In this document: positions 34,833-43,339 of the stretch, piece after piece
Layout: every line of letters begins with the position of its first letter
Position numbering within the stretch: the stretch's first letter is position 1
Source of the DNA: Brevibacillus centrosporus
GTDB lineage: Bacteria; Bacillota; Bacilli; Brevibacillales; Brevibacillaceae
Length of the DNA: 64,000 nucleotides
NCBI RefSeq assembly: GCF_003710815.1
Contig: NZ_RHHP01000015.1
Location: 124,001 to 188,000 of the forward strand
Reading direction: 5' to 3'
Program-made: the position numbers and the translations under genes
Notes under the pieces: generated by a model
The model's database searches: none
The model's input: the letters and a program-made list of their open reading frames with translations, nothing else
Told to the model about the DNA's origin: nothing

Positions 34833-36260
34833 ATGAGTATATTAACTCCACAGCCATATGTAGTCTCGATTACAGATTACAAACAGTATGCGCTGAATGT
34901 CGGCACAGCTACGGAAGACTGGTCCGATGCGATCCAGAGAGCTGTTAACGATGTGTCGCAAAAAGCAAAAAACAGCGCGAACAACTTTGAGTCCAATATT
35001 CAAGGGGTCGTGACGTTCCCCATTCAGCGGTTTAAAATCCGAAAGCCGATTCTGCTGCCGCCACAGGGAATCGTCCTCGAAGGAACGTCCATTTCCTCGG
35101 TTGTTCTCGACGATATTTATACAGGTAAATTCACGTTTGTCCCCTGTACGATCATCGAAAAAACAACAAACACGACGATCGGTGCCAGAACCCGAAAAGC
35201 GCGGGGAGGTGCAGTCACAGACGATTACAACGTCGATGCCTTCTTTCTCATTGACCACAGTGACAACTCCACGAACTACAATACCTCCATTCAATTCCTA
35301 ACGCTTTATTCCACTGCCCCCAAGCAAGTACGCTACGGTATTTACGGACCTCGCACTACCCACGCCACCTTCAGCAACATCCAAACCTACTATTGTGACT
35401 ACGGCTTTTTCACCTTTGATTCCTGGATGACGAGCATCAACAAGTTTTTTGTTAGGGACTGTGTCTCCGCCCTGTGCTGGCAGGACGATGGTACAAACAA
35501 CGGAACGGGTACAAGCTTGAACGCAACCAATGTCTGGGCAAATACGGCGCAAGTAGGCTTTGATATCACCCTACTCAACTACTCCACCTTTACCAGCTGC
35601 GGTGTCGACCACGTCAAGACAGGGACAGCTCGCGCCTATTCCTTTAAAAAATGCAACGGAATTACCATGAACGGATGTGGGGCAGAGGATATCAAAGGAG
35701 ACGTGTTCTATTTTGAAAACACGAGCGCGGTCGTAAATGGATTCTCTGGCTATCTGATTTATGGCGCTGCCACCACACGTGGGACGTCATCGATGATTTA
35801 CGTGAACACCAATTCCAACGTGGTGATGAATAGCTGCCGCTTCCCCAACTATCAAACCACCGATTTGTCGACAACGAACAACTTTAATCACATTGTGCAA
35901 AATGGATCGGAAGCCATGTTCAATTTATGCCAGCTTCCGACAAACGGCAACAGCTACGTGTCCTATAGCAACAACAGCACAGGCATATACGTGAACGAGG
36001 CAGGGACGACGACCTGCATCAACGTAAATGGCGTGATTTACAAAGGGACGATGGCAAACGGCTTGCGGCGGATGCAGGGTACGGCTATGCCGACTACTGG
36101 CAAATGGACAGCGGGCGATATAATCGAAAACACAGCTCCCGTCGTCAGAGGAAATGCCGGTAGCAGGTACATTGTCACAGGATGGTGTAGACTGACTACG
36201 GGAGCCAGTAACGTGCTGAACACGGACTGGGTGCAGATGATCAGCTATACAGGCTCATAA
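34833..36260 (+). CDS. Parallel beta-helix (pectate-lyase-like) protein
   Basis: 475 residues with no signal peptide. The N-terminal part holds a pectate-lyase-superfamily entry: an ITDYKQYAL segment, DWSDAIQRAVNDV, then GVVTFPIQRFKIRKPILLPP and IVLEGTSISSVV. The body is a series of beta-helix rungs rich in Asn, Thr and Ser. There are no obvious catalytic residues, and the architecture recalls phage tailspikes or spore-surface proteins. No phage genes surround it. It lies between an LCP gene and the polysaccharide region, so binding or cutting that polymer is possible. The start is 34833, seven bases after GGGAAGG; ATG 34827 is too close. Confidence 0.75.
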   Translation: MSILTPQPYVVSITDYKQYALNVGTATEDWSDAIQRAVNDVSQKAKNSANNFESNIQGVVTFPIQRFKIRKPILLPPQGIVLEGTSISSVVLDDIYTGKFTFVPCTIIEKTTNTTIGARTRKARGGAVTDDYNVDAFFLIDHSDNSTNYNTSIQFLTLYSTAPKQVRYGIYGPRTTHATFSNIQTYYCDYGFFTFDSWMTSINKFFVRDCVSALCWQDDGTNNGTGTSLNATNVWANTAQVGFDITLLNYSTFTSCGVDHVKTGTARAYSFKKCNGITMNGCGAEDIKGDVFYFENTSAVVNGFSGYLIYGAATTRGTSSMIYVNTNSNVVMNSCRFPNYQTTDLSTTNNFNHIVQNGSEAMFNLCQLPTNGNSYVSYSNNSTGIYVNEAGTTTCINVNGVIYKGTMANGLRRMQGTAMPTTGKWTAGDIIENTAPVVRGNAGSRYIVTGWCRLTTGASNVLNTDWVQMISYTGS

Positions 36261-36276
36261 GTCTGTTCAAAGAGTG

Positions 36277-36306
36277 GCACCTCGATGTAACATTCGGGGT
36301 GCTTTT
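36277..36306 (+). terminator. Rho-independent terminator after the beta-helix gene
   Basis: GCACC...GGTGC stem (36277-36302) then TTTTCT. Confidence 0.7.
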
Positions 36307-36420
36307 CTGTCCGTAACGACTGCGGAAAGGGGGAGGAATATAGCAAAAAAAGACTATTGACAAATCGACACTTTGCTCAGAATTCGCTATTTCTTTTGTT
36401 CATACGACAAATTAAGTCTA

Positions 36421-36457
36421 TTGTCATTCAAATAGGCGTATTGTAGTATAAGCCTAT
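36421..36457 (+). promoter_or_regulatory. Promoter with inverted repeat upstream of pgcA
   Basis: TTGTCA (36421-36426), a 17-base spacer and TAGTAT (36444-36449). An inverted repeat ATAGGC (36432-36437) / GCCTAT (36452-36457) straddles the -10, a place for an operator. The remaining 36307-36420 is AT-rich with nothing else identified. Confidence 0.5.
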
Positions 36458-36530
36458 CCGCCGAACCTCCCAGTGTAGATCGTGCGCAGGATGAGGAGTC
36501 GGGACGAACTGATTACTAGGGGTGACTTTC

Positions 36531-38279
36531 ATGCTAGATCCCAACAAGGCATCAAATCCTAGTCCTAGTGCCATGGAAGTGTTCACTCGCTGGCTTTCAC
36601 ACAGGGAGATGCCGACAGATCTTTATGAGGAACTGCAACAGATCGGTACAAATAAGGAAGAGATTGAGGAACGTTTCTATAAACAGCTGGAATTTGGAAC
36701 GGGAGGCATGAGAGGGATCATCGGTGCCGGCACCAACCGTCTTAATGTCTATACGGTCCGAAGAGCAGCACAAGGAATTGCCACCTACCTTCAACAGAAG
36801 GGGGAAGCTGCAGCGAAGCAAGGTATTGCGATCGCTTATGACTCCCGGAAATATTCAGAAGAGTTTGCTGGACAGATGGCATCTCTTTTTGCACATTCAG
36901 GAATCAAGGTGTATCTGTTTCATGAGTTGGTCCCTACTCCACTGCTCTCCTTTGCGATTCGCCATCTCCATGCCTCCGCAGGTATCGTCATTACAGCCAG
37001 CCACAATCCACCCGAATACAATGGAATCAAAGTCTATAACCAACTGGGCGGGCAAATCACCGAACAGGATGCCCAAGATATTTACGATGAAATCCAAGCA
37101 AGCGGGGATCCCCTGGAGATTCCGCAGCCACCAGTCACGCCAGGGGATCAGCAGATCGTCATGATCGGCAGCGAAGTCGTAGAGGCATACAACCGGCAAG
37201 TCGAACAGCTGCTGTGCCAGCGTCCGTTGATACAGGAGAAGGGCAGCAGCCTGAGCATCGTATATACCCCGCTTCACGGAACAGGAAGAAAGCTGATCCC
37301 TGAGCTGCTGAAACGAGTAGGCTTCACTCGCGTCCATGTCGTCGAAGAGCAAGCGACGGCCGACTCTCGTTTTCCTACTGTAAAAGCACCGAATCCTGAA
37401 GAGCGGGAAGCGTTTGATCTAGCCTTGATGCTGGCGGCAAACACACAGGCCGATTTGATTATGGCGACAGACCCTGACGCAGATCGGTTAGGGGTGCTGG
37501 TAAAAACCGACTCGGCATATGAGATGGTGAACGGCAATCAGCTAGGTGCACTGCTGCTGCATTATTTGCTCCAACAGGCAGGGCCCTATACAGACGGACT
37601 GATGCTGAAAACCATCGTCACCTCGGACTTGGGAGAGAGAATTGCAGAGAGACACGGGGTAAAGACCATCAATACCCTGACAGGCTTCAAGTACATAGGC
37701 GAAAAAATCGAAGAATGCTGCACAGAAGGATCGCATACCTTTGTCTTTGGATATGAAGAGAGCTACGGCTATTTGGCGGGAGACTTCGTTCGCGATAAAG
37801 ACGCGGTACAAATCGTTGTACTCGTAGCAGAAATGGCCCTTTACTACCAACAGCAAGGGAAAAACCTGTTTCAAATCTTGGAGGATATGTATCAAACGTA
37901 TGGCTACTACCGTGAAGAGCTGGTGTCGCTCACTCTTTCAGGAAGAGAAGGGCGCGAGCAGATGGAGGAATGCTTGTCCAGCCTGCGATCGAACCCTCCG
38001 AAGCAGCTGGCAGGGTATGTGGTCGAAACGGTGGAGGATTACGAGCGTCAAATAAAAACGAGAGTAGAGACAGGGCAGGGGGAATCGCTGGATTTGCCAA
38101 AATCCAACGTAATCAAATTCATTCTAGCAGACAAATCGTGGGTGGCGGTACGGCCGTCGGGTACGGAACCGAAAATGAAGGTTTACCTCAGCACGAATGC
38201 CCCGACCAGCGATGAGGACGCGAGAGAGAAGATGGCAGCACTTCGAGGAGCTTTATCCGAGTTGATCCGGTTACCCTAG
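36531..38279 (+). CDS. pgcA: Alpha-phosphoglucomutase PgcA
   Basis: 582 residues of the phosphohexomutase family. The catalytic serine is in ITASHNPPEYNGIKVYN, the Mg2+ loop is ATDPDADRLGV, the sugar-binding loop GYEESYGYL, and the phosphate-binding C-terminal loop VRPSGTEPKMKVYL. It interconverts glucose-6-phosphate and glucose-1-phosphate and so feeds galU, ten bases downstream. The related mannose reaction needed for GDP-mannose could be done by this enzyme or by one outside the window. ATG 36531 lies after AGGGGTG; the upstream GTG at 36522 overlaps it. Confidence 0.94.
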   Translation: MLDPNKASNPSPSAMEVFTRWLSHREMPTDLYEELQQIGTNKEEIEERFYKQLEFGTGGMRGIIGAGTNRLNVYTVRRAAQGIATYLQQKGEAAAKQGIAIAYDSRKYSEEFAGQMASLFAHSGIKVYLFHELVPTPLLSFAIRHLHASAGIVITASHNPPEYNGIKVYNQLGGQITEQDAQDIYDEIQASGDPLEIPQPPVTPGDQQIVMIGSEVVEAYNRQVEQLLCQRPLIQEKGSSLSIVYTPLHGTGRKLIPELLKRVGFTRVHVVEEQATADSRFPTVKAPNPEEREAFDLALMLAANTQADLIMATDPDADRLGVLVKTDSAYEMVNGNQLGALLLHYLLQQAGPYTDGLMLKTIVTSDLGERIAERHGVKTINTLTGFKYIGEKIEECCTEGSHTFVFGYEESYGYLAGDFVRDKDAVQIVVLVAEMALYYQQQGKNLFQILEDMYQTYGYYREELVSLTLSGREGREQMEECLSSLRSNPPKQLAGYVVETVEDYERQIKTRVETGQGESLDLPKSNVIKFILADKSWVAVRPSGTEPKMKVYLSTNAPTSDEDAREKMAALRGALSELIRLP

Positions 38280-38288
38280 GAGGTAGGA

Positions 38289-39191
38289 GTGAGCGTGGCA
38301 CAAGTGAAAATCAAAAAGGCCATTATCCCGGCTGCTGGTTTGGGCACTCGATTTTTGCCTGCAACCAAAGCGATGCCAAAGGAAATGCTGCCAATCGTAG
38401 ATAAGCCGACCATACAGTACATTGTAGAAGAAGCGGTAGAAGCCGGGATCGAGGATATCATCATCGTGACAGGAAAAGGGAAACGGGCCATCGAGGATCA
38501 CTTCGACTCCGCCTTCGAGCTGGAATGGAATCTGCTGGAAAAGCAGAAGCTGGATTTGCTGGATCGGGTGCGTCACTCAGCTAAAATGGCGAATATCCAT
38601 TATATTCGCCAGAGAGAACAACTCGGGCTGGGACATGCCATTTGGTGCGCCAGGAAGTTTATCGGGCAGGAGCCGTTTGCTGTTTTGCTGGGGGATGATA
38701 TCGTTCGCTCGGATATCCCCTGCATCAAGCAGTTGACGGATCTATACGAGCATACACAGTGCTCAGTGATTGGCGTGCAAGAGGTGCCGGAGGACCAGAT
38801 TTCCAGGTACGGAGTAATTGATCCTCTCACAGCAGAGGGAGGTATGTACCAGGTTCGGGCATTTGTCGAAAAACCGCAAAGAGGAACAGCGCCATCGAAC
38901 CTGGCGATCATGGGACGGTATGTCTTGAGGCCGGAAATATTCGATATTTTGGAACGCCAGGAAACCGGAGCGGGTGGAGAAATCCAGCTGACGGACGCCA
39001 TTCAACGCCTCAACGAAGTGCAGACTGTCTTTGCTTATCGGTTTGAGGGAGTTCGGTATGATGTTGGTGATAAGCTGGGCTTTATCACGACGACGATTGA
39101 GTTTGCGCTGAGAAACGATGAGTTGCGAACACCGTTGTTGCACTATTTGGAAAATTGGGCGCAAGGAGTGTCGGTTACACAAAAAAGCTAA
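38289..39191 (+). CDS. galU: UTP-glucose-1-phosphate uridylyltransferase
   Basis: 300 residues. The nucleotidyltransferase motif [25 protein letters not shown] is at about 11-35 (shown as pattern; Lys binds UTP), with [25 protein letters not shown] and FVEKPQRG following. It makes UDP-glucose, the parent of UDP-glucuronate made by Ugd in the next operon. The start is GTG: 38289 is four bases after AGGAGG, while an in-frame GTG at 38295 has better spacing, so either may be used. Confidence 0.93.
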   Translation: MSVAQVKIKKAIIPAAGLGTRFLPATKAMPKEMLPIVDKPTIQYIVEEAVEAGIEDIIIVTGKGKRAIEDHFDSAFELEWNLLEKQKLDLLDRVRHSAKMANIHYIRQREQLGLGHAIWCARKFIGQEPFAVLLGDDIVRSDIPCIKQLTDLYEHTQCSVIGVQEVPEDQISRYGVIDPLTAEGGMYQVRAFVEKPQRGTAPSNLAIMGRYVLRPEIFDILERQETGAGGEIQLTDAIQRLNEVQTVFAYRFEGVRYDVGDKLGFITTTIEFALRNDELRTPLLHYLENWAQGVSVTQKS

Positions 39192-39197
39192 ACCACG

Positions 39198-39527
39198 TTA
39201 CTCCTTGTTTTGTGACAGCTTCCACTTTTGAAATTCCAAAAAGCCGCGGAACTCTTCTTTGCTGACCCCAGACTTCATCGCTTCTAACACCAATTGGTTC
39301 CACTCTTGATCTAAATCTTGTTCGGCAGCAGGATCTTTCTCGATTAGCGTATTCATAGGAACATCGAGCACTTGGGCAATCTTTTCAATGAATTGCAGTG
39401 AAGGATTGGATTGAATGTCTCGCTCAATGGAGCTGAGATAAGATTTTGCAACTCCCGCACGTTCAGCCAGTTGCGATAGGGAAATCCCCTTTTCTTTTCG
39501 CAGGTTCTTGATACGTGTTCCAATCAT
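39198..39527 (-). CDS. sinR: SinR-type biofilm repressor
   Basis: 109 residues, close in length and pattern to Bacillus SinR. The N-terminal XRE helix-turn-helix reads MIGTRIKNLRKEKGISLSQL, then AERAGVAKSYLSSIERDIQS; the C-terminal part, LDQEWNQLVLEAMKSGVSKE and FRGFLEFQKWKLS, is the helical hook that forms the dimer and binds SinI. SinR represses exopolysaccharide genes. The start is placed at 39527, matching SinR, rather than at the in-frame ATG 39539 that overlaps the ribosome binding site. It is divergent from a sinI-like gene, unlike the sinI-sinR tandem order in B. subtilis. Confidence 0.93.
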   Translation of the reverse strand: MIGTRIKNLRKEKGISLSQLAERAGVAKSYLSSIERDIQSNPSLQFIEKIAQVLDVPMNTLIEKDPAAEQDLDQEWNQLVLEAMKSGVSKEEFRGFLEFQKWKLSQNKE

Positions 39528-39647
39528 CGAAAGAATCATCCTTTTTTCTTTGCTGATTCACTCATTATAGCAGGAAACAAGCCTTTTGCCTAATAGTGAA
39601 AAACCGTTGGCTGCCGATGAAAGTAAGGCTGGAGAGGGGGAAGTACC

Positions 39648-39791
39648 ATGTACGCACAAGAGATTGGCACCAAGGAGAGGGATCGTGAGTGGGAGGAATT
39701 GATTTTGGAAGCCAAGAACATGGGGATCACGCTGGATGAAGTCCGCGAATTTTTGCTGATGGCGTCGCGTGGAACTCTCCGTTCCATGTAA
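39648..39791 (+). CDS. sinI: SinI-like anti-repressor (47 residues)
   Basis: A short gene easily missed by length cut-offs. It reads REWEELILEAKNMGITLDEV followed by REFLLMAS, which aligns by eye with the SinI core of B. subtilis (DQEWVELMVEAKEANISPEE then IRKYLLLNKK) and with the C-terminal hook of the neighbouring SinR. SinI binds SinR through this helical pair and strips it from DNA. GAGAGGGGG lies seven bases before the ATG. The gene is divergent from sinR, with 120 bases between the starts. Confidence 0.88.
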   Translation: MYAQEIGTKERDREWEELILEAKNMGITLDEVREFLLMASRGTLRSM

Positions 39792-39836
39792 GCAGTTTGG
39801 AGCAAAAGCGTTATAAAGAACAGTTATAATCAATTT

Positions 39837-39852
39837 GTTCTTTTTTAAGAAC
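39837..39852. promoter_or_regulatory. SinR-type operator palindrome (site 1)
   Basis: GTTCTTTTTTAAGAAC, a perfect GTTCT-N6-AGAAC palindrome after sinI, with an extra AAAGAAC half-site at 39815-39821 and a TATAAT (39825-39830) between them. Confidence 0.65.
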
Positions 39853-39880
39853 AACGGTGATAAATCGAGATAAATAGATG

Positions 39881-39928
39881 AAAACGGCAAATTTGGTTGA
39901 AATCGGCTAATTTGGCCGTTTTTGTTTT
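39881..39928 (+). terminator. Terminator between sinI and the first polysaccharide operon
   Basis: AAAACGGCAAATT (39881-39893) pairs with AATTTGGCCGTTTT (39909-39922) with one bulge, then a T-rich run. It ends transcripts from sinI or from site 1 before the operon. Confidence 0.8.
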
Positions 39929-39942
39929 GCTTATAGGCAGAA

Positions 39943-39974
39943 TATACTAGGACATATCGTTCCTTATAAAGAAC
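39943..39974 (+). promoter_or_regulatory. Promoter and SinR-type operator of the first polysaccharide operon (site 2)
   Basis: TATACT (39943-39948) as -10, ten bases, then GTTCCTTATAAAGAAC (39959-39974), which would cover the transcription start. The -35 is poor (TTTTGT). The first gene starts at 40010. Confidence 0.72.
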
Positions 39975-40009
39975 GAAAACCGATCAGGAAGGATGAACGT
40001 GGAGACAGA

Positions 40010-41182
40010 ATGGGAGCTGCAAAGAAGGTATGCATCTATGCACCCGTGCACATTCACACGGATGTCAGGGTGTATCAAAAGGAAGCAAAAGCCCTCGCCG
40101 CTGCTGGGTATGAGGTCGTACTCCTGGCAAGAAAAGGTGCGGATGAGACGAGGGAGCGGGTACAAGGTCACCTCCGTGTAGAAGGGGTCCCGCGTTACAA
40201 GAATCGATTGCAGCGATTTCTGATGCAGCCGCTGATGCTGGCAAAAATCTTGCGAACGCGAGCAGCGATCATCCACCTGCACAATCCGGATACACTGCTT
40301 CTGGGATTTTTCCTGAAGCTGATGGGGAAAACGGTCATCTACGATACGCATGAAGATTTCACGCAGCGAATTCTGATGCGCGAATGGATTCCAGGGCGAT
40401 TGCGCCAATTCATGGCCAAGACTGTTGGACAGCTGGAAGCGTGGGCAGCGAGATGTTTCGATGGGGCCATCGCGACTCAGCCGGATGTTGCTGCTCGGTT
40501 GGGGAAAAAGGGCGTCGTGATCGAAAACGCTCCGATCGCAAGTGGTGAGCTGATCGACTGTGCCTACGCACATAGCCGTTTGATCGCAAAGCCAGCAGAG
40601 TATCAAGTGATCTACGTGGGGACGATCGGACGTACACGCGGGTTGCTGCAAATGGTCGATGCGCTGGAATATGTGAATCAGCTGTTTCCTGTGCGGATGT
40701 GGCTGATTGGTCCGGTGCATGATCAGGCAGGCTGGAAGGAAGCGTTGGCAAAGCCAGGCTGGAAGCATGTCGACTATCGGGGAGTACTGCCCCAGGTAGA
40801 GGCTTTTGCCTATATGATCCAAGCGGATGCAGGATTGATCACGATTCAAAACATAGGCGACCACGCCAAAACAAGTCCGAACAAAATTTATGAATATCAA
40901 AGGTTTGGAATCCCGTTCATCGCCAGCGATTTTGCCGTGTGGAGAGAAAAAGTGGGACATGTTGGCTCCGGCGTATTCGTGAGAGAAACGGATGCTTTGG
41001 AAATCGCACAGGCGATCGTGTTTCTGCACGACTTGCCCGCGCTGGCCCAGGAGATGGGACAAAAAGGGATGGCTTACACGATAAACGAGTACAACTGGGA
41101 GCGGGAATCGGAAAAGCTGATCAGGCTGTACCAGACGCTATCGAAGACGGATCAATCGTTGGTGAGAGGAGTAGCAAAATGA
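40010..41182 (+). CDS. GT4-type glycosyltransferase
   Basis: 390 residues with a GT-B fold. The N-terminal acceptor half starts KKVCIYAPVHIHTDVRVYQK and has IIHLHNPDTLLLGFFLKLMG; the C-terminal half has VIYVGTIGRTRGLLQMVDAL and the sugar-nucleotide site KTSPNKIYEYQRFGIPFI (the Glu of the GT4 signature). It transfers a sugar to a lipid-linked chain at the inner membrane face. First gene of the operon, starting 36 bases after the SinR-type site; the ATG follows GTGGAG. The donor sugar is not deducible. Confidence 0.85.
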   Translation: MGAAKKVCIYAPVHIHTDVRVYQKEAKALAAAGYEVVLLARKGADETRERVQGHLRVEGVPRYKNRLQRFLMQPLMLAKILRTRAAIIHLHNPDTLLLGFFLKLMGKTVIYDTHEDFTQRILMREWIPGRLRQFMAKTVGQLEAWAARCFDGAIATQPDVAARLGKKGVVIENAPIASGELIDCAYAHSRLIAKPAEYQVIYVGTIGRTRGLLQMVDALEYVNQLFPVRMWLIGPVHDQAGWKEALAKPGWKHVDYRGVLPQVEAFAYMIQADAGLITIQNIGDHAKTSPNKIYEYQRFGIPFIASDFAVWREKVGHVGSGVFVRETDALEIAQAIVFLHDLPALAQEMGQKGMAYTINEYNWERESEKLIRLYQTLSKTDQSLVRGVAK

Positions 41183-41973
41183 TGAGTTCTTCTGTCAGAG
41201 CGAGTCAGGATATACAGACGCAGCCGTTGGTATCCGTCATTACGCCTACTTACAACGCAGCCAAATTCATTAAAGCGACCATCGATTCCGTGAAAGGGCA
41301 GACGTACCCCCACTGGGAGATGATTCTCATCGACGACGCCTCCAGTGACAATACGATAGCTGTCATCCAAGACGCGCTGAACGACCCGCGCATTCGCCTG
41401 ATTGCCCTCGAGCAGAACGGAGGAGCGGCGGTTGCCCGAAATACAGGGATATCTTCCGCCAATGGGAAGTATCTGGCTTTTCTGGACAGCGATGATTTGT
41501 GGCTGCCGGAAAAGCTGGCGACGCAGGTAGCTTTTATGCAGGAGCGCGACATCGCCTTCTCGTTTACCCAGTATCGCATCATTGCGGAAAATGGCACGGA
41601 GACGGGAGTAGCTGTACCAATACCGAAGCAAATCGATTATCAGGGACTCTTGAAGAACACCATCATCGGGTGCCTGACGGTCATGCTCGATCGTGAAAAG
41701 CTGGGGACGGTCCAGATGCCGAACATTCGGACTCGTCAGGATACAGCGATGTGGCTGCAAATCCTCAAGCAAGGGCAGATCGCGTACGGTATTTCAGAGG
41801 AGCTGTCCTTGTATCGCAAGGTAGGCGGCTCGATCTCCAGCAACAAATGGAAAGCCGCCCGGCATACATGGAGGCTGTACCGGGATATCGAAAAGCTGGG
41901 TCTGGTGCACGCAGCGTGGTGCTTCCTGCACTACGGCTGGAATGCATGGAAAAAAAGCGTGGGATGGACATAA
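41179..41973 (+). CDS. GT2-family glycosyltransferase (TuaG-like)
   Basis: 264 residues with a GT-A fold: PLVSVITPTYNAAKFIKATI, MILIDDASSDNT, GGAAVARNTGISSANG and the metal-binding FLDSDDLWLPEK. The pattern is near that of TuaG from teichuronic acid synthesis. It overlaps the previous gene by four bases (ATGA), so the long open frame reaching back to 40939 is not used. A second ATG three bases on is an alternative start. Confidence 0.86.
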   Translation: MMSSSVRASQDIQTQPLVSVITPTYNAAKFIKATIDSVKGQTYPHWEMILIDDASSDNTIAVIQDALNDPRIRLIALEQNGGAAVARNTGISSANGKYLAFLDSDDLWLPEKLATQVAFMQERDIAFSFTQYRIIAENGTETGVAVPIPKQIDYQGLLKNTIIGCLTVMLDREKLGTVQMPNIRTRQDTAMWLQILKQGQIAYGISEELSLYRKVGGSISSNKWKAARHTWRLYRDIEKLGLVHAAWCFLHYGWNAWKKSVGWT

Positions 41974-41992
41974 CGGGAGAGGGTAGGAAGCC

Positions 41993-43339
41993 ATGAGGAT
42001 TGCCATCGTCGGAACAGGATATGTAGGACTCGTTACAGGTGTTTGCTTGGCAAAGATCGGCCACCAGGTGACATGTGTGGATGTGGACGAGGATAAAATC
42101 GCACAGCTATCATCGGGGGAGGTTCCCTTTTACGAGCCTGGTCTGGGAGAGATGCTGGATCAGCAGAGAAAGGAAAAAAGGATTGCGTTTACAGTCAATC
42201 CAGGGGCAGCGTTTGCGAATGCGGAGGCAATTTTCATAGCAGTGGGCACGCCGCAGGGGATCGATGGCATGCCAGATCTGCAGGCGTTGATTACCGTAGC
42301 CCAAACGATCGGACGCAATGTGCAGCATGATGTGATTGTCGTCATTAAAAGCACGGTACCGATTGGGACGAACACATTTCTGTCCCAAATCATCGCAGAG
42401 CACCTCGCACATCCTGTATCTGTACGGGTAGCCTCCAATCCGGAGTTTTTGCGGGAAGGGTCAGCGGTCTACGACACCTTCCACGGAGACAGGATTGTGA
42501 TCGGCACCGACGATGCAGAAGTGGCAGAAATGCTTGCCGCGATGTATGAGCCTTTGCACATCCCCATTTTGCACACGGACATTCGCAGCGCAGAGATGAT
42601 CAAGTATGCGTCCAACGCCTTTCTGGCAACGAAGATCAGCTTTATTAACGAGATCGCCAACCTATGCGAGAGCCTGGGAGCGACGATCGAGGATGTGGCG
42701 CGGGGAATGGGCATGGATCAACGAATCGGGGAAAAGTTCCTGCGCGCTGGGATCGGCTATGGGGGTTCCTGCTTTCCCAAGGATGTCAAAGCGCTTTTGG
42801 GCATGGCAGAGCTGTCAGGAGATCAGCTCCAAATCCTGCAGGCTGTGGAGCGCGTGAACCGCAAGCAGCAGATGAGGCTGGTCGAGAAGGCAGTCAGTCG
42901 ATTCGGGGATTTGCGCGGAAAGAGAATGGCGCTGCTGGGGCTCTCATTTAAGCCGGACACCGATGACATGAGAGAGGCGCCGTCTTTAGGGATTGCAGCC
43001 GCTTTGCTGGAGCACGGAGCGCAGGTCGTCGGGTACGATCCCGTCAGCATGAACAATGCTCGAACCTACCTTCCTGCTCAAGTGGAGCTGTTCGAAAGTG
43101 CCGAACAGGTACTGGCAGGCGCAGACGCTGCTTTTGTCTTGACGGAATGGCAAGAGTTTACCCTTCCCGCTTTTGTTCCCAAGCTGCGAGCGATGCGAGA
43201 AGCCATTGTTTTCGATGGAAGGAATTGCTTGCACGATTCTGTTTTGGAAGACGACGCAGTGGAATATCATCCGATCGGCAGACAGCTAGGCAAAAAGCTG
43301 GTAACGACAAGTTTCCATGAAAAAGGGAGAGAGCGATGA
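41993..43339 (+). CDS. ugd: UDP-glucose 6-dehydrogenase
   Basis: 448 residues. NAD-binding Rossmann start MRIAIVGTGYVGLVTGVCLA, a central helix with FLREGSAVYD, the catalytic cysteine in GIGYGGSCFPKDVKAL (Cys at about 259), and a C-terminal UDP-binding domain with GLSFKPDTDDMREAPS. It oxidises UDP-glucose twice to UDP-glucuronate, giving the acidic sugar of the polymer. In B. subtilis such enzymes (TuaD, YwqF) are activated by tyrosine phosphorylation; no kinase gene is present here. It overlaps the next gene by four bases. Confidence 0.95.
   Translation: MRIAIVGTGYVGLVTGVCLAKIGHQVTCVDVDEDKIAQLSSGEVPFYEPGLGEMLDQQRKEKRIAFTVNPGAAFANAEAIFIAVGTPQGIDGMPDLQALITVAQTIGRNVQHDVIVVIKSTVPIGTNTFLSQIIAEHLAHPVSVRVASNPEFLREGSAVYDTFHGDRIVIGTDDAEVAEMLAAMYEPLHIPILHTDIRSAEMIKYASNAFLATKISFINEIANLCESLGATIEDVARGMGMDQRIGEKFLRAGIGYGGSCFPKDVKALLGMAELSGDQLQILQAVERVNRKQQMRLVEKAVSRFGDLRGKRMALLGLSFKPDTDDMREAPSLGIAAALLEHGAQVVGYDPVSMNNARTYLPAQVELFESAEQVLAGADAAFVLTEWQEFTLPAFVPKLRAMREAIVFDGRNCLHDSVLEDDAVEYHPIGRQLGKKLVTTSFHEKGRER

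Noticed and set aside
34833..36260. Beta-helix gene considered as evidence for a prophage
   Set aside because: No capsid, tail, integrase, terminase or lysis gene is near it; its neighbours are ordinary chromosomal wall and sugar genes.
39947..41062. 371-codon minus-strand open frame
   Set aside because: Antisense to the first glycosyltransferase; no ribosome binding site, His/Cys-rich shadow composition.
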